Assembly: GCA_013396995.1 (NCBI GenBank)
Contig: VWZP01004604.1
Coordinates: forward strand, 650,001-714,000
DNA from: Dicaeum eximium
Taxonomy: Eukaryota > Chordata > Aves > Passeriformes > Dicaeidae
Length of the DNA stretch: 64,000 nt
Direction: 5' to 3'
Part shown: one piece after another, positions 1 to 11,498 of the stretch
How the letters are laid out: every line of letters starts with the position of its first letter
How positions within the stretch are numbered: the first letter of the stretch is position 1
Position numbers and translations under genes: made by a program
The notes under the pieces: generated by a model
The model's database searches: none
Seen by the model: only the letters and a program-made list of their open reading frames with translations
What the model was told of the DNA's origin: nothing

Positions 1-3000
1 AGAAATGCAAATAAATTCAGTGAAATGTAGTGTAATGTCTTTGCTCAAACTCACACAGAATAACAGGACAGGGTATACCATGACAGCATCTCTTCATCTG
101 GAATAAGGAATACTGTGGTGAGAATTGTTAAAATTGAAAAGAGGGGTTATAAGGCAGGCTCCCACTAGTTTTTAGAATGATTTGTGCTATTAATTATGTT
201 TCTATATTTTCAAAAAGGTTCTCTGTTATAAATTAGTGCACTTTGCACACAATACAACCAGAGAGACAGCTTTTGCCTTACACCATGTTTTTGTTGGCTT
301 AGAAAACATCAAACAAAATCGTTTTGTCAGAAGATGTTCATGATAGATCCATAAAATATGTTTGTAAATGCAGTGTCAGTCAGCTGAATGGGTAGCTGTG
401 TTTGCATGAAATGGCCATTCACAGAAGTCACACATAGGATGGGACAAAGCACTGCCTGTAGTGTCATAGGAGAGCTCAGGGAATGCAATTGTTATGCTGG
501 GGTGTTCCTACAGAGATCCCTGATAGGACTTTGCTCCTCACAAAGCTGGGGCCAAGGTCAGGAATAGTTACCTGTGGAACAGCAGCTGCCATTTAGAGGA
601 AAGGGTGAGGCAGAGAGCACTTAACCATCTCCACTGCTCCCCACAGGCTGATGATATTTGCAGAATGGAGAAACTGGACTGGTATGATGAGTGTCACAGA
701 AAAGCTCTGGAGGTAGAGGGTGCTGAGGAAATAAACTTAAAGCTTTCACTGAAATTTTAGTGGTCAAGTTCCAGCTTCTAGTATGCATCCTAACAATTAA
801 ACATTTCTGCAAGATTTCAGACAAAATTCGTGACAATTAGATGAAATGCTTAAAATACAAATTAAATTCTCTCTATTCATGTCAGACTTGTCTGTGAGCT
901 AGTAATTTTTAAAAACCTTTTCAAATGTGAGTTAAATATAGTATTAGGCAAGCATTCCCATCCAGCTCCTCCTGTGAGGTGAATTTAGCTTTGGCTTTAC
1001 CCTAAAGGAAGCTACTAGAAGGCTAGAGCAGTGAAGTGCTCTAGGTAGGGGATGGTGTTCCACAGCATCATCCCTCTTCTCTCAAATTTTCACTAATTTA
1101 CAACAGAGTATGCAGTTCCCTTCAAGACTTCCAGATTCAAATTTCTTCTAGAAAATACCTCCCTTGTCCTCAAGATTACATGTTGCTTTTGGTGGGTGTA
1201 TTTTATGTCACAGGATTTCCTCTTAATGTAGATTTCCAGCATGTAGGAAAAGTGTTTCTCATTCAGGGTTGAAACTTGTAAATTGAGTGTATGGAGACTC
1301 TTAGAAAATACCTTTTGGAAGACAACGGGATAGAAGGAAAGATAAGAGAAAGAGGTAGAAGCAATTTCTGGATACAACCTTTTCCTAGATTTCTTTTTTC
1401 TATGAGGGTTGGGAAGCAAACTGGCTTTTATAAGCCGTGTTCTGATCTGGATTACCAGGAGGGATTAAGCTTTGACGTTCTGTGGTGTTAGACTTGATGA
1501 AACACTGCATGGAAAGTCATGGAGCAGGTGGAGAATGGTGCTAATCCTTCTTGCCATAATGGTTTATATGTCACTAAGTATGTAAAAGCAGACAAATGGA
1601 TAGTAGAGTGTAAGAAATGCAGCATTTCCACTGGTCTAACATAGAGCTTTAATCCAAAAGGCTGCTTCACACATGTTTTTTTCCAGCCTTCTGAAAGTTT
1701 CACGTGCCTGAGATATTCCTACACTGGTGACAATGAATTGCTTTGCCCTCATTGATGCAAGAGTGTGAGTAATCTGCTGGGGAGCCATATGGTTCACATT
1801 TATTTTAATGTGTCTTTGACATCAGGAGAATAGCTGAGACAGCCGAAGAAACTGCTTATGTCTTGGAGTTCAGCCAGAACTGAGATCATTTAAGTTTCGT
1901 AATCAAAGAACTACCAGTTTTCTGGGTAAAAAATGTTGGAAAAACATGATGAGCTTAAAATGCCATTCCTATCAGGATTGTGTGAAAATAGGAAGCAGAT
2001 TTTGCATTTGATGGATGAATGCAGCTTCAGCAGGTGCTTTCCTTGGGTGGAGGTTTCAGTCAGTGAACACGCGGAAGGAAGTGCTGCGTCTTCCACGGGT
2101 TTCACACTGCTCCAGCTCCAGTGCCCAGCTTGGAGAATGAGGATGTTGAAAGGCAGATGGACAGTGCTGCTGCACAGTGCCTTGGACATAGGAGAGAGCA
2201 AGTCAGGAAAGCTGTGCTTCAGTCTGCCAGCATATTACTGCTCTTGCTTACCTATTGCATCACTTGTAATTTATTCATACCCAAATGAAACTTGAGTGAT
2301 TCTTTTAAGCATACATTGAACTACTAGTGTAAATACTCATTTTCTCCTTTAGAAAACTACTTTTCATGGGATTAGGGAGTTGGATGGGCCAATGATGACA
2401 TCTGTTATCAAGATACAAGAAATAAATGATGACTATGAAAAAACCTGAATTTTTCAAATTTTGAGTAAATTTTGCTGGCCGTATAGTCATGCTTTCTAAT
2501 AGCTCAGAATATGTGTATTTTGTGTGTTCTTCTGATCTATCTTGAGTTAAACAGTGTCCTTAGCAGCGATTCCAGCCGATTTAACATACTCTGTGTAAGG
2601 TACAGTGCATGCAAAATAACCAACGCCCCTGACTCTTGATCAGGTGGTAGTTCTATTTTGGTTGGCTTGAAGCAAAGGGTTTGAATCAGTTATAGAGCAC
2701 TTTGTCCCTGACATTGGAAAATGTTCAACATTTCCATTCAATATTTAATAATATTTTTGAGCTCATATCAAGGCAGCCCTCTGCTCAGAGATTTTTAGGA
2801 AGTGTAATAGAGCAAGAACACAGTGCTTTGCAGTGCTGACTGTGCTTCTTTCAGTGTCCTTGGTAGCTGGCAGTGCATGAAATTCATGTTCTTAATTTTG
2901 ATGCACACATATGGGCAAAAATGCACATAATGTAAAAGCTCATTCATGGTATCTAGTTTTTATCAGAGATTACATTCTTTTTTTTTTTTTTTCATCTGGG

Positions 3001-3828
3001 AGTAACTAGATCACAGGCTCTTCTGCTCAGCTTCATCTAGCTGTTAATGTTAGTGTGTAGTGTGTGAATAAAATTTAAGGGTCATTTATATATGTTTAGC
3101 CATTAGTATGAAAGTAGTATCTCTACCATAAAGAGATTGACAGACTTGAAAAAACACAAGTGCTTTTGTTACAGCATTTGTCATTCCTGCCAGTAAAGCA
3201 GCCCTGTCAGGAGTTCCACAGCTAGGATCTAAACCAGATTACTGTCAACACATACTTTGTGTCATAGATACTCAGATTTACAGATGAGGATTCAAAGGTT
3301 TGTGTGATTCTCTAACTTGTGAGATTTACAGGTGCAATTACCTTCGATTTCTTCATGAAATGTATGTGTCTATATATATATATGTATTCAAGAGTAACTT
3401 TCCTTTTCTTTCCTTGGGTATTTTACAATAGTTTTATTTCACATTTCATTTGTGACTGGTTCATTATTTGGCAAAAAAGCTGCTTGCTTTTCAGTAACTG
3501 CCAGTATTTATTCTGAAATAGAGGCATCATCAAGTTGAGATCCAAATAACATCGATACTGATAGCAGAAATTGGATACACCGCAGAATGGTTTATATACC
3601 TCCTTTACCACATATGTTTCTAAGAGAAACTTTCCTGGCCAAGTGAAGTAGACAATGGTGTTCATGACTAACAGCCTGTGGTGGCTTCTAGGTTTGCATA
3701 TGTGGTGAATATTTCTAACGTTATCTGCTCGTTATTCTCACCTCAGGATGCAGTGTCTGTGTAGTCGGTATTGTCACTTGTGCCTGACTGCAAGGTACCA
3801 TTCACACTGAAATCTGCCTCTGTTCCAG
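1..3828 (+). other. CSRNP3: CSRNP3 intron (3' part)
   Basis: No exon could be supported here. The short open frames (for example 1933-2295 on + and 1093-1419 on -) have no recognisable protein content or splice context. The stretch is AT-rich with a T-run at about 2979-2992, a short TA run near 3371-3383, and an octamer ATGCAAAT at 5-12. The first coding exon of CSRNP3 is presumed to lie upstream of base 1. Confidence 0.6.
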
Positions 3829-4088
3829 CCTCCTCCATCCTGAAGAGAGAGAAGCGGAAGAGAACAAAAAATGTCCATTTTAACTGTGTTACTGTGTATT
3901 ACTTCACGAGGAGGCAAGGCTTCACCAGTGTTCCCAGCCAAGGAGGAAGCACTCTGGGAATGTCCACGCGCCACAACAGCGTGCGCCAGTATACCCTGGG
4001 GGAGTTTGCCATGGAACAGGAGAGGCTTCACCGGGAGATGTTGAGAGAGCATCTAAGGGAGGAAAAACTCAATTCTCTAAAGTTAAAG
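3829..4088 (+). CDS. CSRNP3: CSRNP3 coding exon, basic N-terminal region
   Basis: The acceptor is tctgttccag before 3829 and the donor is aaag|gtaaaa after 4088. The exon enters with two bases (CC), so the previous exon, outside the window, supplies one base. Its 86 full codons begin SSILKREKRKR and end NSLKLK. The open frame running back to 3771 is intron, because it has no ATG and the conserved protein starts only at the acceptor. Confidence 0.93.
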
Positions 4089-7000
4089 GTAAAACTTGTC
4101 TAAGACTTTGATCTCTGCCCTAATTTAAATGAAAAGTGTTAGAGCTATATGGGCCCAAGCAAAACAATCACCTGCTATGAGCTCCATTTTCAGCTGAAAT
4201 GGATGTTTTCCTGGGTTTTTCTAATTTTACTGAAGATGCATTTTTGATTATACCAAGTGCTCTTGTAGTTGTCATTGCCGTGTGCCTCCAAGTGCTTTAC
4301 GGGGAGGTTGTTCTTTACTCCCTGTTTTCTACAGAGAGGAAAATAAAAGCAGAGAGTGGTGGGAGTCAGCCTTGATAGGGGCTATACCTGTAACATCTCA
4401 CCTCACAGGATCTTCAGAGCATCAAGTGTGACTTGTGCTGTGTAACTGATGACTAGCTGTAGATCCCTTGGCTGACTTCCAGGAATCAGCTCAAAGAGAG
4501 GAATCCCCAGTGGAGTGAGTAAAGAATAGTCAAGCACACAAATATTTCACTTTCCTTTTCTTAGCTAGAAAGTAAATCAAGAAAAATCACAGCTCTTATA
4601 GATAAGGCCTTTTAGCCTTTATGCACTGGAGCTTGGCTCTTCATCCTTTCCTAACCCTCCTCTTGGCTGGGATGTATCTCCTTACTTCATTAACTTACTT
4701 CACTTCAGCCCAGCCTGTTTTGGGGACACAGACCATACTTTCTGCTCGTTTTCCAAATACATGTTTTTCCATCTTCCCAGTCACTTGTTTGAGTGGATGA
4801 TTATTAAGATTATTAAGTTTCTGCAAAACCTCTTCATAAGTATTCAGTGATGAGGAGAGCCTTATTTGCATTCCTTATTTGCATCTTACTGGTGTTAAAT
4901 CTTTTACTAGAGTGAAATATTCCTCTTCATCTGGAGCATGTATAAAAACATAGGCAATAAAAATCTTCCTGTTTTAACTAGCCCATTAACCTCAGTTTAG
5001 TGGCATCCCTGATTATGTGCTTGGGTTTAACAAAAAGAAAATTTCAAACATAAAAAGAAAACCCAGGACTTACTGAATTAGTGAAGAGTCACTGTAAAGC
5101 AGCAAGCATGTTTTGTTTGCTTAAGCAAACACGGCCTTGCTGATTTTTCGTTACAGAGATGGAAGAGCTGCTTGGTCATTCACATAGTTTCTAAATGAAT
5201 AAAAAAGGACATGTGGCATTCTAAGGTGGCAGTGTCAGCAAAACTATTATTCATTTAATGAAAATGTGCTAATCAGGATTTGCATAAAAAATTACATCAC
5301 AGAAAAATGAAGAAAATGAGAAAATGGAATAGAATGAAGTTTAGTCAGTGGTTTTTCTATTTGAAAACCATTATGTAAATAGAAAGTAACATTTTTCAGT
5401 GTGGTTTTTAATTTCAGTTTCTCTGGGATTTTTAAATTTTTTGCATTGCATTAAAATATACTAATGAGTGGGCAGAAAGTATATGGTCCTGTAGAACCTA
5501 TTTAAAAAAGATAACAATACAGGAATATATTGAAATTGAGTTTCCATAATATTAGGTACTGTTTATTGTTTTTGTTGCTACAGGCAAAGGGCCAAATAAG
5601 AAACACCTCTGATTAAAAACAGATAAAGGCTGCTAAATCATCTTCAAGTCACTTTGGCCACTTAGTACCAGCACTTTGATGTAAACACTGCTGACAGGAG
5701 CATAAACACTTGTTAGCAGCAGAGTGTGAAAATTCTGGATCTAAAAGCCATCTTATCACATAAAAGGTACAAGGTAATCATTTGAGAAAACATGAGTAAG
5801 CACAAAAGATTACCTAAAAGAGTCCTTACTAAAAGAGTCCTACTCACAATGTCTCCTGGAATTAACATTATTAGTATGAGATTAGTGATGTTAAGGCTCC
5901 CTGGTCTGTGGACACAGCAGGTTCCCTTTGTGGGAATTCATTAAGGAATAACTTCCAGCTAGGGCAAGGCAGAGGTGTCCATCCTACATTTTTCCTGTTT
6001 TACTGAGTGGGACTGAATTTCACCCAAAGTCTTCACATATTCATTGGCCTTTTTTCTGTGGTTATGACATTAATTTTTACGAGAAAATCTACCCTTCTAC
6101 ATGTCAAGTTTAATTCAGATGAGCAACATTATGACAATCAAGTGAGTTTAATGTTCCCCTGAAGTTCTGGAAAATTTATTTGGTAGCTTTTGATAATATT
6201 CCTCCCTCTGTAGTTACCCAGTTACTTTTTTGAGAAATGTTAGACTCTTTCCTTTTATTAATTCATTTGTTCTTTGTGTGGTAAAACGGAGGAAAAAAAA
6301 ATTAGAGGAGACAACAAGGAAACGATCCTGCAAAGGAGTGAGGAGCTGAGGTGGTTTGAAATGGCAAACTGCTGGCTGATGCCAGGCGTTTGATGTTCCA
6401 GCCCGCGGCATTCAGCACATCACTGGAGGCCAGTCCTTAATGCTCTACTGCTGTGGAGCAAAGCAGTTAAGATTTGCAGGAGGAGGAGGAGAAATATGAG
6501 ACAGGATTGGTATGGTTCTGTACGTGCCTTTGTGTGCTGACCAGTTACAGCATTCACCTCATGGGTAAGAGCCCTAAAACTTAATTTTTATTAAACAGTA
6601 ATTGAACTAAATAGTAAACTAATTACAGGAGCAGGGATTAGAATTTTTCTCCCTCCACAGTTTCAAACTTAGATTAAATAAGTGATCTGCTTAAGGAGTG
6701 GTTTGAGCCTTGTGTATATAAAATGAGAGAAATCAGATTTCTTAGGTAGGTCATTCCCCTATTATATATTAAACAAATCAAATAAACATAAATACACTCT
6801 ACTTGGTAACATAAAATGAAAAGATATAACCAAGAGTGCCATTCTGTATTGAAATATTCAGGCTGAGTTGTATGTATGGTGAGGTTTTAGCTTCAGGCAG
6901 CTAATTCAAGGTGCATTTAATCCCTGTGTGGATTTAGCTCTATCTCTCTGTACAGTGTACAGGAAAATGGATGACTTCTAATGTTGGTTTTCCTACTTAC

Positions 7001-10000
7001 TGGACTAATACATTGAAATACCTGGTGTAAATAATCTCCCCATTGTCCCAGGGCTAGGCAGAACTGTTTAGGGAGCTATTGCCCCCCCTTTTTCCAGTGC
7101 AATGTGAAATGCATAACAGAAAATGGAGTAGTGCATAAAATACACCATTTTACAAACCTGTGATGCATCATAATCTGAACCCATGTCAGTAGTATCATTG
7201 CTATCTCAAAAGGGATATTTAAGAATTTCAGAGAGCTCAGAGGCAGGAATCAATTAAGGTCTTGAAAATTATCTTGTGAAATAATGCAGAAAATACTAGA
7301 ATTCCAGAAAGGCATGAGATTCAGCAGCTAATGGCAAGCAGTAAATTTAGATAAATAAAGAACAGATAATTTCTTACCTTCATAACAAACTTGGTATTAA
7401 AAAAGTGTATTTAATTCATATGCTAAATGTGAAATAAATGCTTGGTCACCCTATCCGTGATAATTTCCTGGAACTTCCGGCAGTCATGCAGCAATTTACA
7501 TACAGCTTTGTACATTGACAGTGCATTCCACATACTGCCATCTCTGACATGACGTATGCGTGAGCCGTTTAAGGACCTGGTTAATTGTTCTGTGCTACAG
7601 ATGACGAAGAACGGAACGGTGGAATCCGAGGAAGCCAATACACTGACTCTGGATGACATTTCTGATGATGATATTGATCTAGACAACACTGAAGTAGATG
7701 AGTACTTCTTTCTCCAACCCCTGCCTACAAAAAAGCGGCGGGCACTGCTGCGAGCTTCTGGAGTGAAGAAGATCGATGTGGAGGAGAAGCACGAGCTGCG
7801 AGCCATCCGCCTGTCCAGAGAGGATTGTGGCTGTGACTGCCGTGTGTTCTGTGACCCAGAAACCTGCACCTGCAGTCTGGCAGGCATAAAATGTCAGGTA
7901 AATGCCTACGTTATTGTCATTATTTAATTGCCTGGGGAGGGGGAAGGTTGTGTCCATGCACATATGTGTACTTTCTGTTCTTGAAGTTATAACTATTGGA
8001 AATTAAGTATTAGGCAATAACACTTGTGGATGTCCAACTTATTTTTTAAGGCCCTGTTTTAAGGGTATATAATGGCAATCAATACAATCTCCTAAAATAT
8101 CTTTAGTATGATTTTAGGCACATACACGGCTTAGGGTGTTTTTTTGTTCTTATACAAGTATTCTGCTCCTCATACTCCTTTTAGGCCTTTATCTAAATAG
8201 GCAGATGCAGACAACAGAAGAATAAGTAGCCTGCAGATTTCAGAAGGGATATTACCTTTTATTTTAGAAACAGACACTCCAAATGTGAATTATAGTTTAA
8301 ACTCCATGGGAAACAATAAATGGCATTCTGCGATACTGTCCTTATTGTAACATGCATGATACTTAAAATCTGTGCATGATAAATTTGCATGTAGGCAGTA
8401 AAAAAGGTATCTGCTAATATAGCAGGTTTTTCCTCTGCAGACTGAAGAGTATTTCATATTGTACATTTGCATAGTGTCAGCTATACATGTCCCAAAATGT
8501 TCCCTAAATGATATTTCTGCTAGTTCTGCTGAGTTGCTGTTGTGCAGCTGAGTTTTCTTCCTGAATGCATTTTTCATCATCTCATAAATCCAAGCTAAAC
8601 TTTCTCTGCTATTTTAAATAATATCGTTTCTTTGCTGTTCCTGTTTTCATCTACACGTGGGGAAGATGTACTGGATTGTGTTGTGTGGTTCTCCTGTGCC
8701 TATTTGATGTTTAGGTGTTACAGTGCAGATGAAAGTCACAGATCTTAGGCTGCCTAATCAAACTTGCCATCATGTGGGTTCAGTCATGTTTCCAAAAATT
8801 AGATTATTAGATGTAGAAGTTTTGTGCCCAGACTGTTGAGATTACAGTATTGCATCTAGAATTGACTGGATTGCCTTTGAAAATGCACTTGAGCTTTTGT
8901 TCCCGTTTTCTGAGATCAGGTGTCCCCATTGGTAACTTTATAAAGGTTTCTGTTTATCATTCATTTTGTTTCCATGGGTGTCTAGTTTCTATTATTTTTA
9001 CCAAATTTTAAGGTATTTCTGGTAATGATTTTGCCTGGATTTGAGCACAAAATGAAGTAAAGCTGTAGCAGATCAAGGAATTGAAAAGCTACCCATTTTT
9101 TTGTTCCACTGTGTAATACTTTCACCTATGGAACAGAACCAGTTTTCCCTTCTCTGCAGTAGTGGAGCATGTCCAGGCCCCTTTACTGTTCTCTCAGTAC
9201 TGCTAAACTCCAGGGCTGACTCCCTGAATGATTGTTAGCTGTGACTAACTCTACCAGCATTTCTCAAGGTGAATCCCACTTCAGCTTTGTATTTCTCTAG
9301 GCTGTCTAGGCTCTGTCATGTCACCAGGCTTTTGCTTCCTATTGTTAATCTGTATTCTCTTTTTTAAAAGGTGGATCGTATGTCTTTCCCATGCGGTTGC
9401 ACTAAAGAAGGGTGTAGCAATACCGCAGGTAGAATCGAATTTAACCCTATCCGGGTACGGACTCACTTTTTGCACACGATAATGAAACTTGAATTGGAGA
9501 AAAATAGAGAGCAGCAAGTTCCAGCACTCAATGGCTGTCACACTGAGATAAGTGCACACAGTAGTTCCATGAGTCCAGGACCCCATCCAGTTGAATATTC
9601 GATTGCAGAAAATTTTGAGATTGAAACCGAACCCCCAGCTACAGTTATGCATTCCCAGTCAGCCGAGGACTTGGACTGCCCAGGGGAAGAGGAGGAAGAG
9701 GAAGATGGGAGTAGCTTTTGTAGTGGAGTTACAGATTCTAGTACACAGAGTTTAGCCCCTAGTGAATCAGATGATGATGAAGAGGAAGAGGAAGATGAGG
9801 AGGAAGAAAAAGCAGATGATTTTGTAGAAAGTATGAGCTCCCATGCTGATATGGTGCCTCTTCCTTCTGTCCTTTGCTACTCTGATGGAACTGCTGTGCA
9901 TGAAAACCACTCTAAAAATGCCTCATACTATACTAACTCTTCAACTCTGTATTACCAAATAGAGAACCACGTTGCTGGCACTGCTAACCAGATCGGTGAG

Positions 10001-10402
10001 ACTTACTCAGAAAGGGATGCTGTCAAGAATGGTAGTCTTTCTCTGGTGCCTTACAACATGACTTCAGAACAGTTTGTTGACTACACACGGCAATCAGAGG
10101 AAACTTTTAGCAGCTCTCATTACCCTACTGCAAACCCCTCAGTGATTGTTTGCTGCTCATCCTCTGAAGGGGATGGCAGCGCTCCCTGTAACAGTTTGTA
10201 CACTGAGCATAGGCCGAGTCACCCGCCAGTGGAATTTCACTCTTACTTGAAAGGTCCTTCTCAAGATGGCTTTGTTTCAGCTTTGAATGGTGACAGTCAT
10301 GTGCAGGAGCACCCTCCTGAGAATTCACTAAACCTCCCAGAAAAGAGCAGACTGCACGAAGAGTGCATCAAATCACCAGTGGTAGAGACGGTGCCTGTTT
10401 AA
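3829..10402 (+). CDS. CSRNP3: CSRNP3, cysteine/serine-rich nuclear protein 3 (3' three coding exons, 5' end outside window)
   Basis: Three exons (3829-4088, 7601-7897, 9371-10402) join in frame to about 528 residues plus a TAA stop at 10400-10402. Human CSRNP3 is about 585 residues, so roughly the first 57 lie upstream. Seen in order: a basic segment with SSILKREKRKRTKNVHF; a conserved block with VTVYYFTRRQGF and a Glu/Arg-rich helix; an acidic run (DDISDDDIDLDNTEVDEYFF); a bipartite basic stretch (KKRRALLRASGVKK) likely to be a nuclear signal; a cluster of about ten cysteines (DCGCDCRVFC ... PCGCTKEGC); two Asp/Glu-rich tracts; and a Ser/Thr-rich tail ending SPVVETVPV. The family (CSRNP1-3, formerly AXUD1/TAIP) comprises nuclear DNA-binding transcriptional activators. 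The assignment to member 3 rests on near-identity to the remembered human protein and on adjacency to GALNT3 and TTC21B. No truncation or frameshift is visible. Confidence 0.95.
4089..7600 (+). other. CSRNP3: CSRNP3 intron with clustered octamer motifs and a palindrome
   Basis: There is no coding content. ATTTGCAT octamers lie at 4864-4871, 4877-4884 and 5278-5285. An 18-bp perfect palindrome of forkhead-like half sites is at 5114-5131. Near 5801-5850 a unit of about 16 bp (ctaaaagagtcct...) is duplicated. The 4.8-5.6 kb part is AT-rich and dense in homeobox/POU-like words, so it is a candidate regulatory region. Confidence 0.5.
5114..5131. repeat. Perfect 18-bp palindrome with forkhead-like half sites
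   Basis: TGTTTGCTTAAGCAAACA is self-complementary. It sits inside a wider imperfect inverted repeat whose outer arms are cagcaag (5100-5106) and cttgctg (5136-5142). Each half is a forkhead-type TGTTTGC word. Confidence 0.8.
7601..7897 (+). CDS. CSRNP3: CSRNP3 coding exon, acidic block, nuclear signal and start of Cys-rich domain
   Basis: The acceptor is ctgtgctacag before 7601 and the donor is tgtcag|gtaaatg after 7897. It is 297 nt, 99 codons, phase 0 at both ends. It begins MTKNGTVESEEA and ends SLAGIKCQ. It carries the DDISDDDIDLD acidic motif, the KKRRALLRASGVKK basic stretch and the first seven cysteines of the Cys-rich domain. Confidence 0.95.
7898..9370 (+). other. CSRNP3: CSRNP3 last intron
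   Basis: This is a 1.47 kb intron between two well supported exons. There is no coding content. Two more octamers are present (8393-8400 and 8465-8472). Small antisense open frames here carry no recognisable protein. Confidence 0.7.
9371..10402 (+). CDS. CSRNP3: CSRNP3 terminal coding exon
   Basis: The acceptor is tttttaaaag before 9371, and the first codon is GTG (Val). The exon finishes the Cys-rich domain (VDRMSFPCGCTKEGC), then GRIEFNPIRVRTHFLHTIMKLE, then a long low-complexity C-terminal region. Purine-rich GAR repeats at 9683-9708 and 9769-9820 encode the Asp/Glu tracts. The frame ends with TAA at 10400-10402. There are 343 codons before the stop. Confidence 0.95.
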   Translation: MDRMSFPCGCTKEGCSNTAGRIEFNPIRVRTHFLHTIMKLELEKNREQQVPALNGCHTEISAHSSSMSPGPHPVEYSIAENFEIETEPPATVMHSQSAEDLDCPGEEEEEEDGSSFCSGVTDSSTQSLAPSESDDDEEEEEDEEEEKADDFVESMSSHADMVPLPSVLCYSDGTAVHENHSKNASYYTNSSTLYYQIENHVAGTANQIGETYSERDAVKNGSLSLVPYNMTSEQFVDYTRQSEETFSSSHYPTANPSVIVCCSSSEGDGSAPCNSLYTEHRPSHPPVEFHSYLKGPSQDGFVSALNGDSHVQEHPPENSLNLPEKSRLHEECIKSPVVETVPV

Positions 10403-11498
10403 AATTAAAATTATTCTAGGACTGACTTCCTGTGTTAAAACTCACTCCCATTGGATTTTCCTAGAAACTTACTTTTTTAATAGGTAGACAACACTTGGAC
10501 TATAGTCAGCGTTCCAGACACATTTTGTTTTCTCAAGCTACACTGGCAGTGGTATTGCACAAAACCAGTTAATGTAAAGATTTAAATAAAAATAATCAAA
10601 CCCTTTTTTTGATAAAAATAAAAACAGATAAGTAAAAAACACACCCAACATATTTCAAAGTAGCCTACCTATGAACGTATGTGAAACCTGCCAAGCTATC
10701 TGAATCAAAGCTTCATGTTTTTGACTGTTGGGCCTGTGCAAGATTGTAAGATTGTTAAAAATGATACTTTGAAATAATCATGTTTAGAGTCCTAATTTTC
10801 AACATATCTGAAAAGATAGTAAGTTTAATGTAAAAGTAACTACTGTACAAAAAAAAAGTTTTAATTGTTCTGTACTGTATGTATTTTATTTATGGTAGTT
10901 TAAGAGTCATGTTTTGATAAAAATGAACAGCATGTTCATTTGAGCAGAAGATCTATAGCTACTTATGAAGAGCATGTCCACTTTTCATCTGGAGTACCTT
11001 GTATTCTTCCTTATTTTTTTCCTAATACTATTTCTGATAAATCATCTTGAAACACATTTTTAGAGTGTACTATTTTTCTCCTTTACTTTTCTTGACAAAC
11101 AGAAGAGTCAGAAAAGGGGTCATTTACATCTTCTAGAGTAGAGAAAGGTAGACAATCCTCCATTTAAAACTAAAATCAGTGGCATTCCAGAACTAGTACC
11201 CCCTCCCCAAAGAAAAACTGTCGTGTATACCAGGCAAAGCAGTAGCTTAAGCTCACACAGCACCTTCAGCCCAGCCACGGTTCAGATGCTTACGCACTTT
11301 AGTGCCACTTTGCAGTACTGTCCGAACCGCGGGGACCGTGAACCTCTTCACAGAAATGCCATCGCTCCAGACCCTGAGGCAATGTAAGATCTCAAAATTC
11401 ACTGTAACAAAACCTGTACGTTTCTCCCAGGCCAGTTTATGAATATGTCAGTATGCAATTTATAAAAGCAGAGCCTTATTGATCAAAGTTTAAATAAA
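10403..11498 (+). other. CSRNP3: CSRNP3 3' UTR, minimal extent to a good poly(A) signal
   Basis: Non-coding sequence directly follows the stop. AATAAA words occur near 10585 and 10615, and a well placed AATAAA at 11493-11498 is followed by an A-run and a GT-rich stretch (aagtggaagtgtct). AU-rich motifs (tattttatttatgg near 10875) fit a regulated transcript. The real end is uncertain: further AATAAA words near 17113 and 17901 would allow a much longer UTR. Confidence 0.55.

Noticed and set aside
1933..2295. 120-residue + strand open frame in a CSRNP3 intron, with a 96-residue minus frame over it
   Set aside because: No recognisable domain, no splice context, and it sits inside an intron. Chance is the simplest explanation.
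3771..3828. Extension of the CSRNP3 exon upstream to 3771
   Set aside because: It starts with TTG, crosses a good acceptor (tctgttccag), and the added residues do not belong to the conserved protein.
7423..7887. 154-residue open frame antisense to a CSRNP3 exon
   Set aside because: It is the shadow of a conserved coding exon on the other strand and has no family resemblance of its own.
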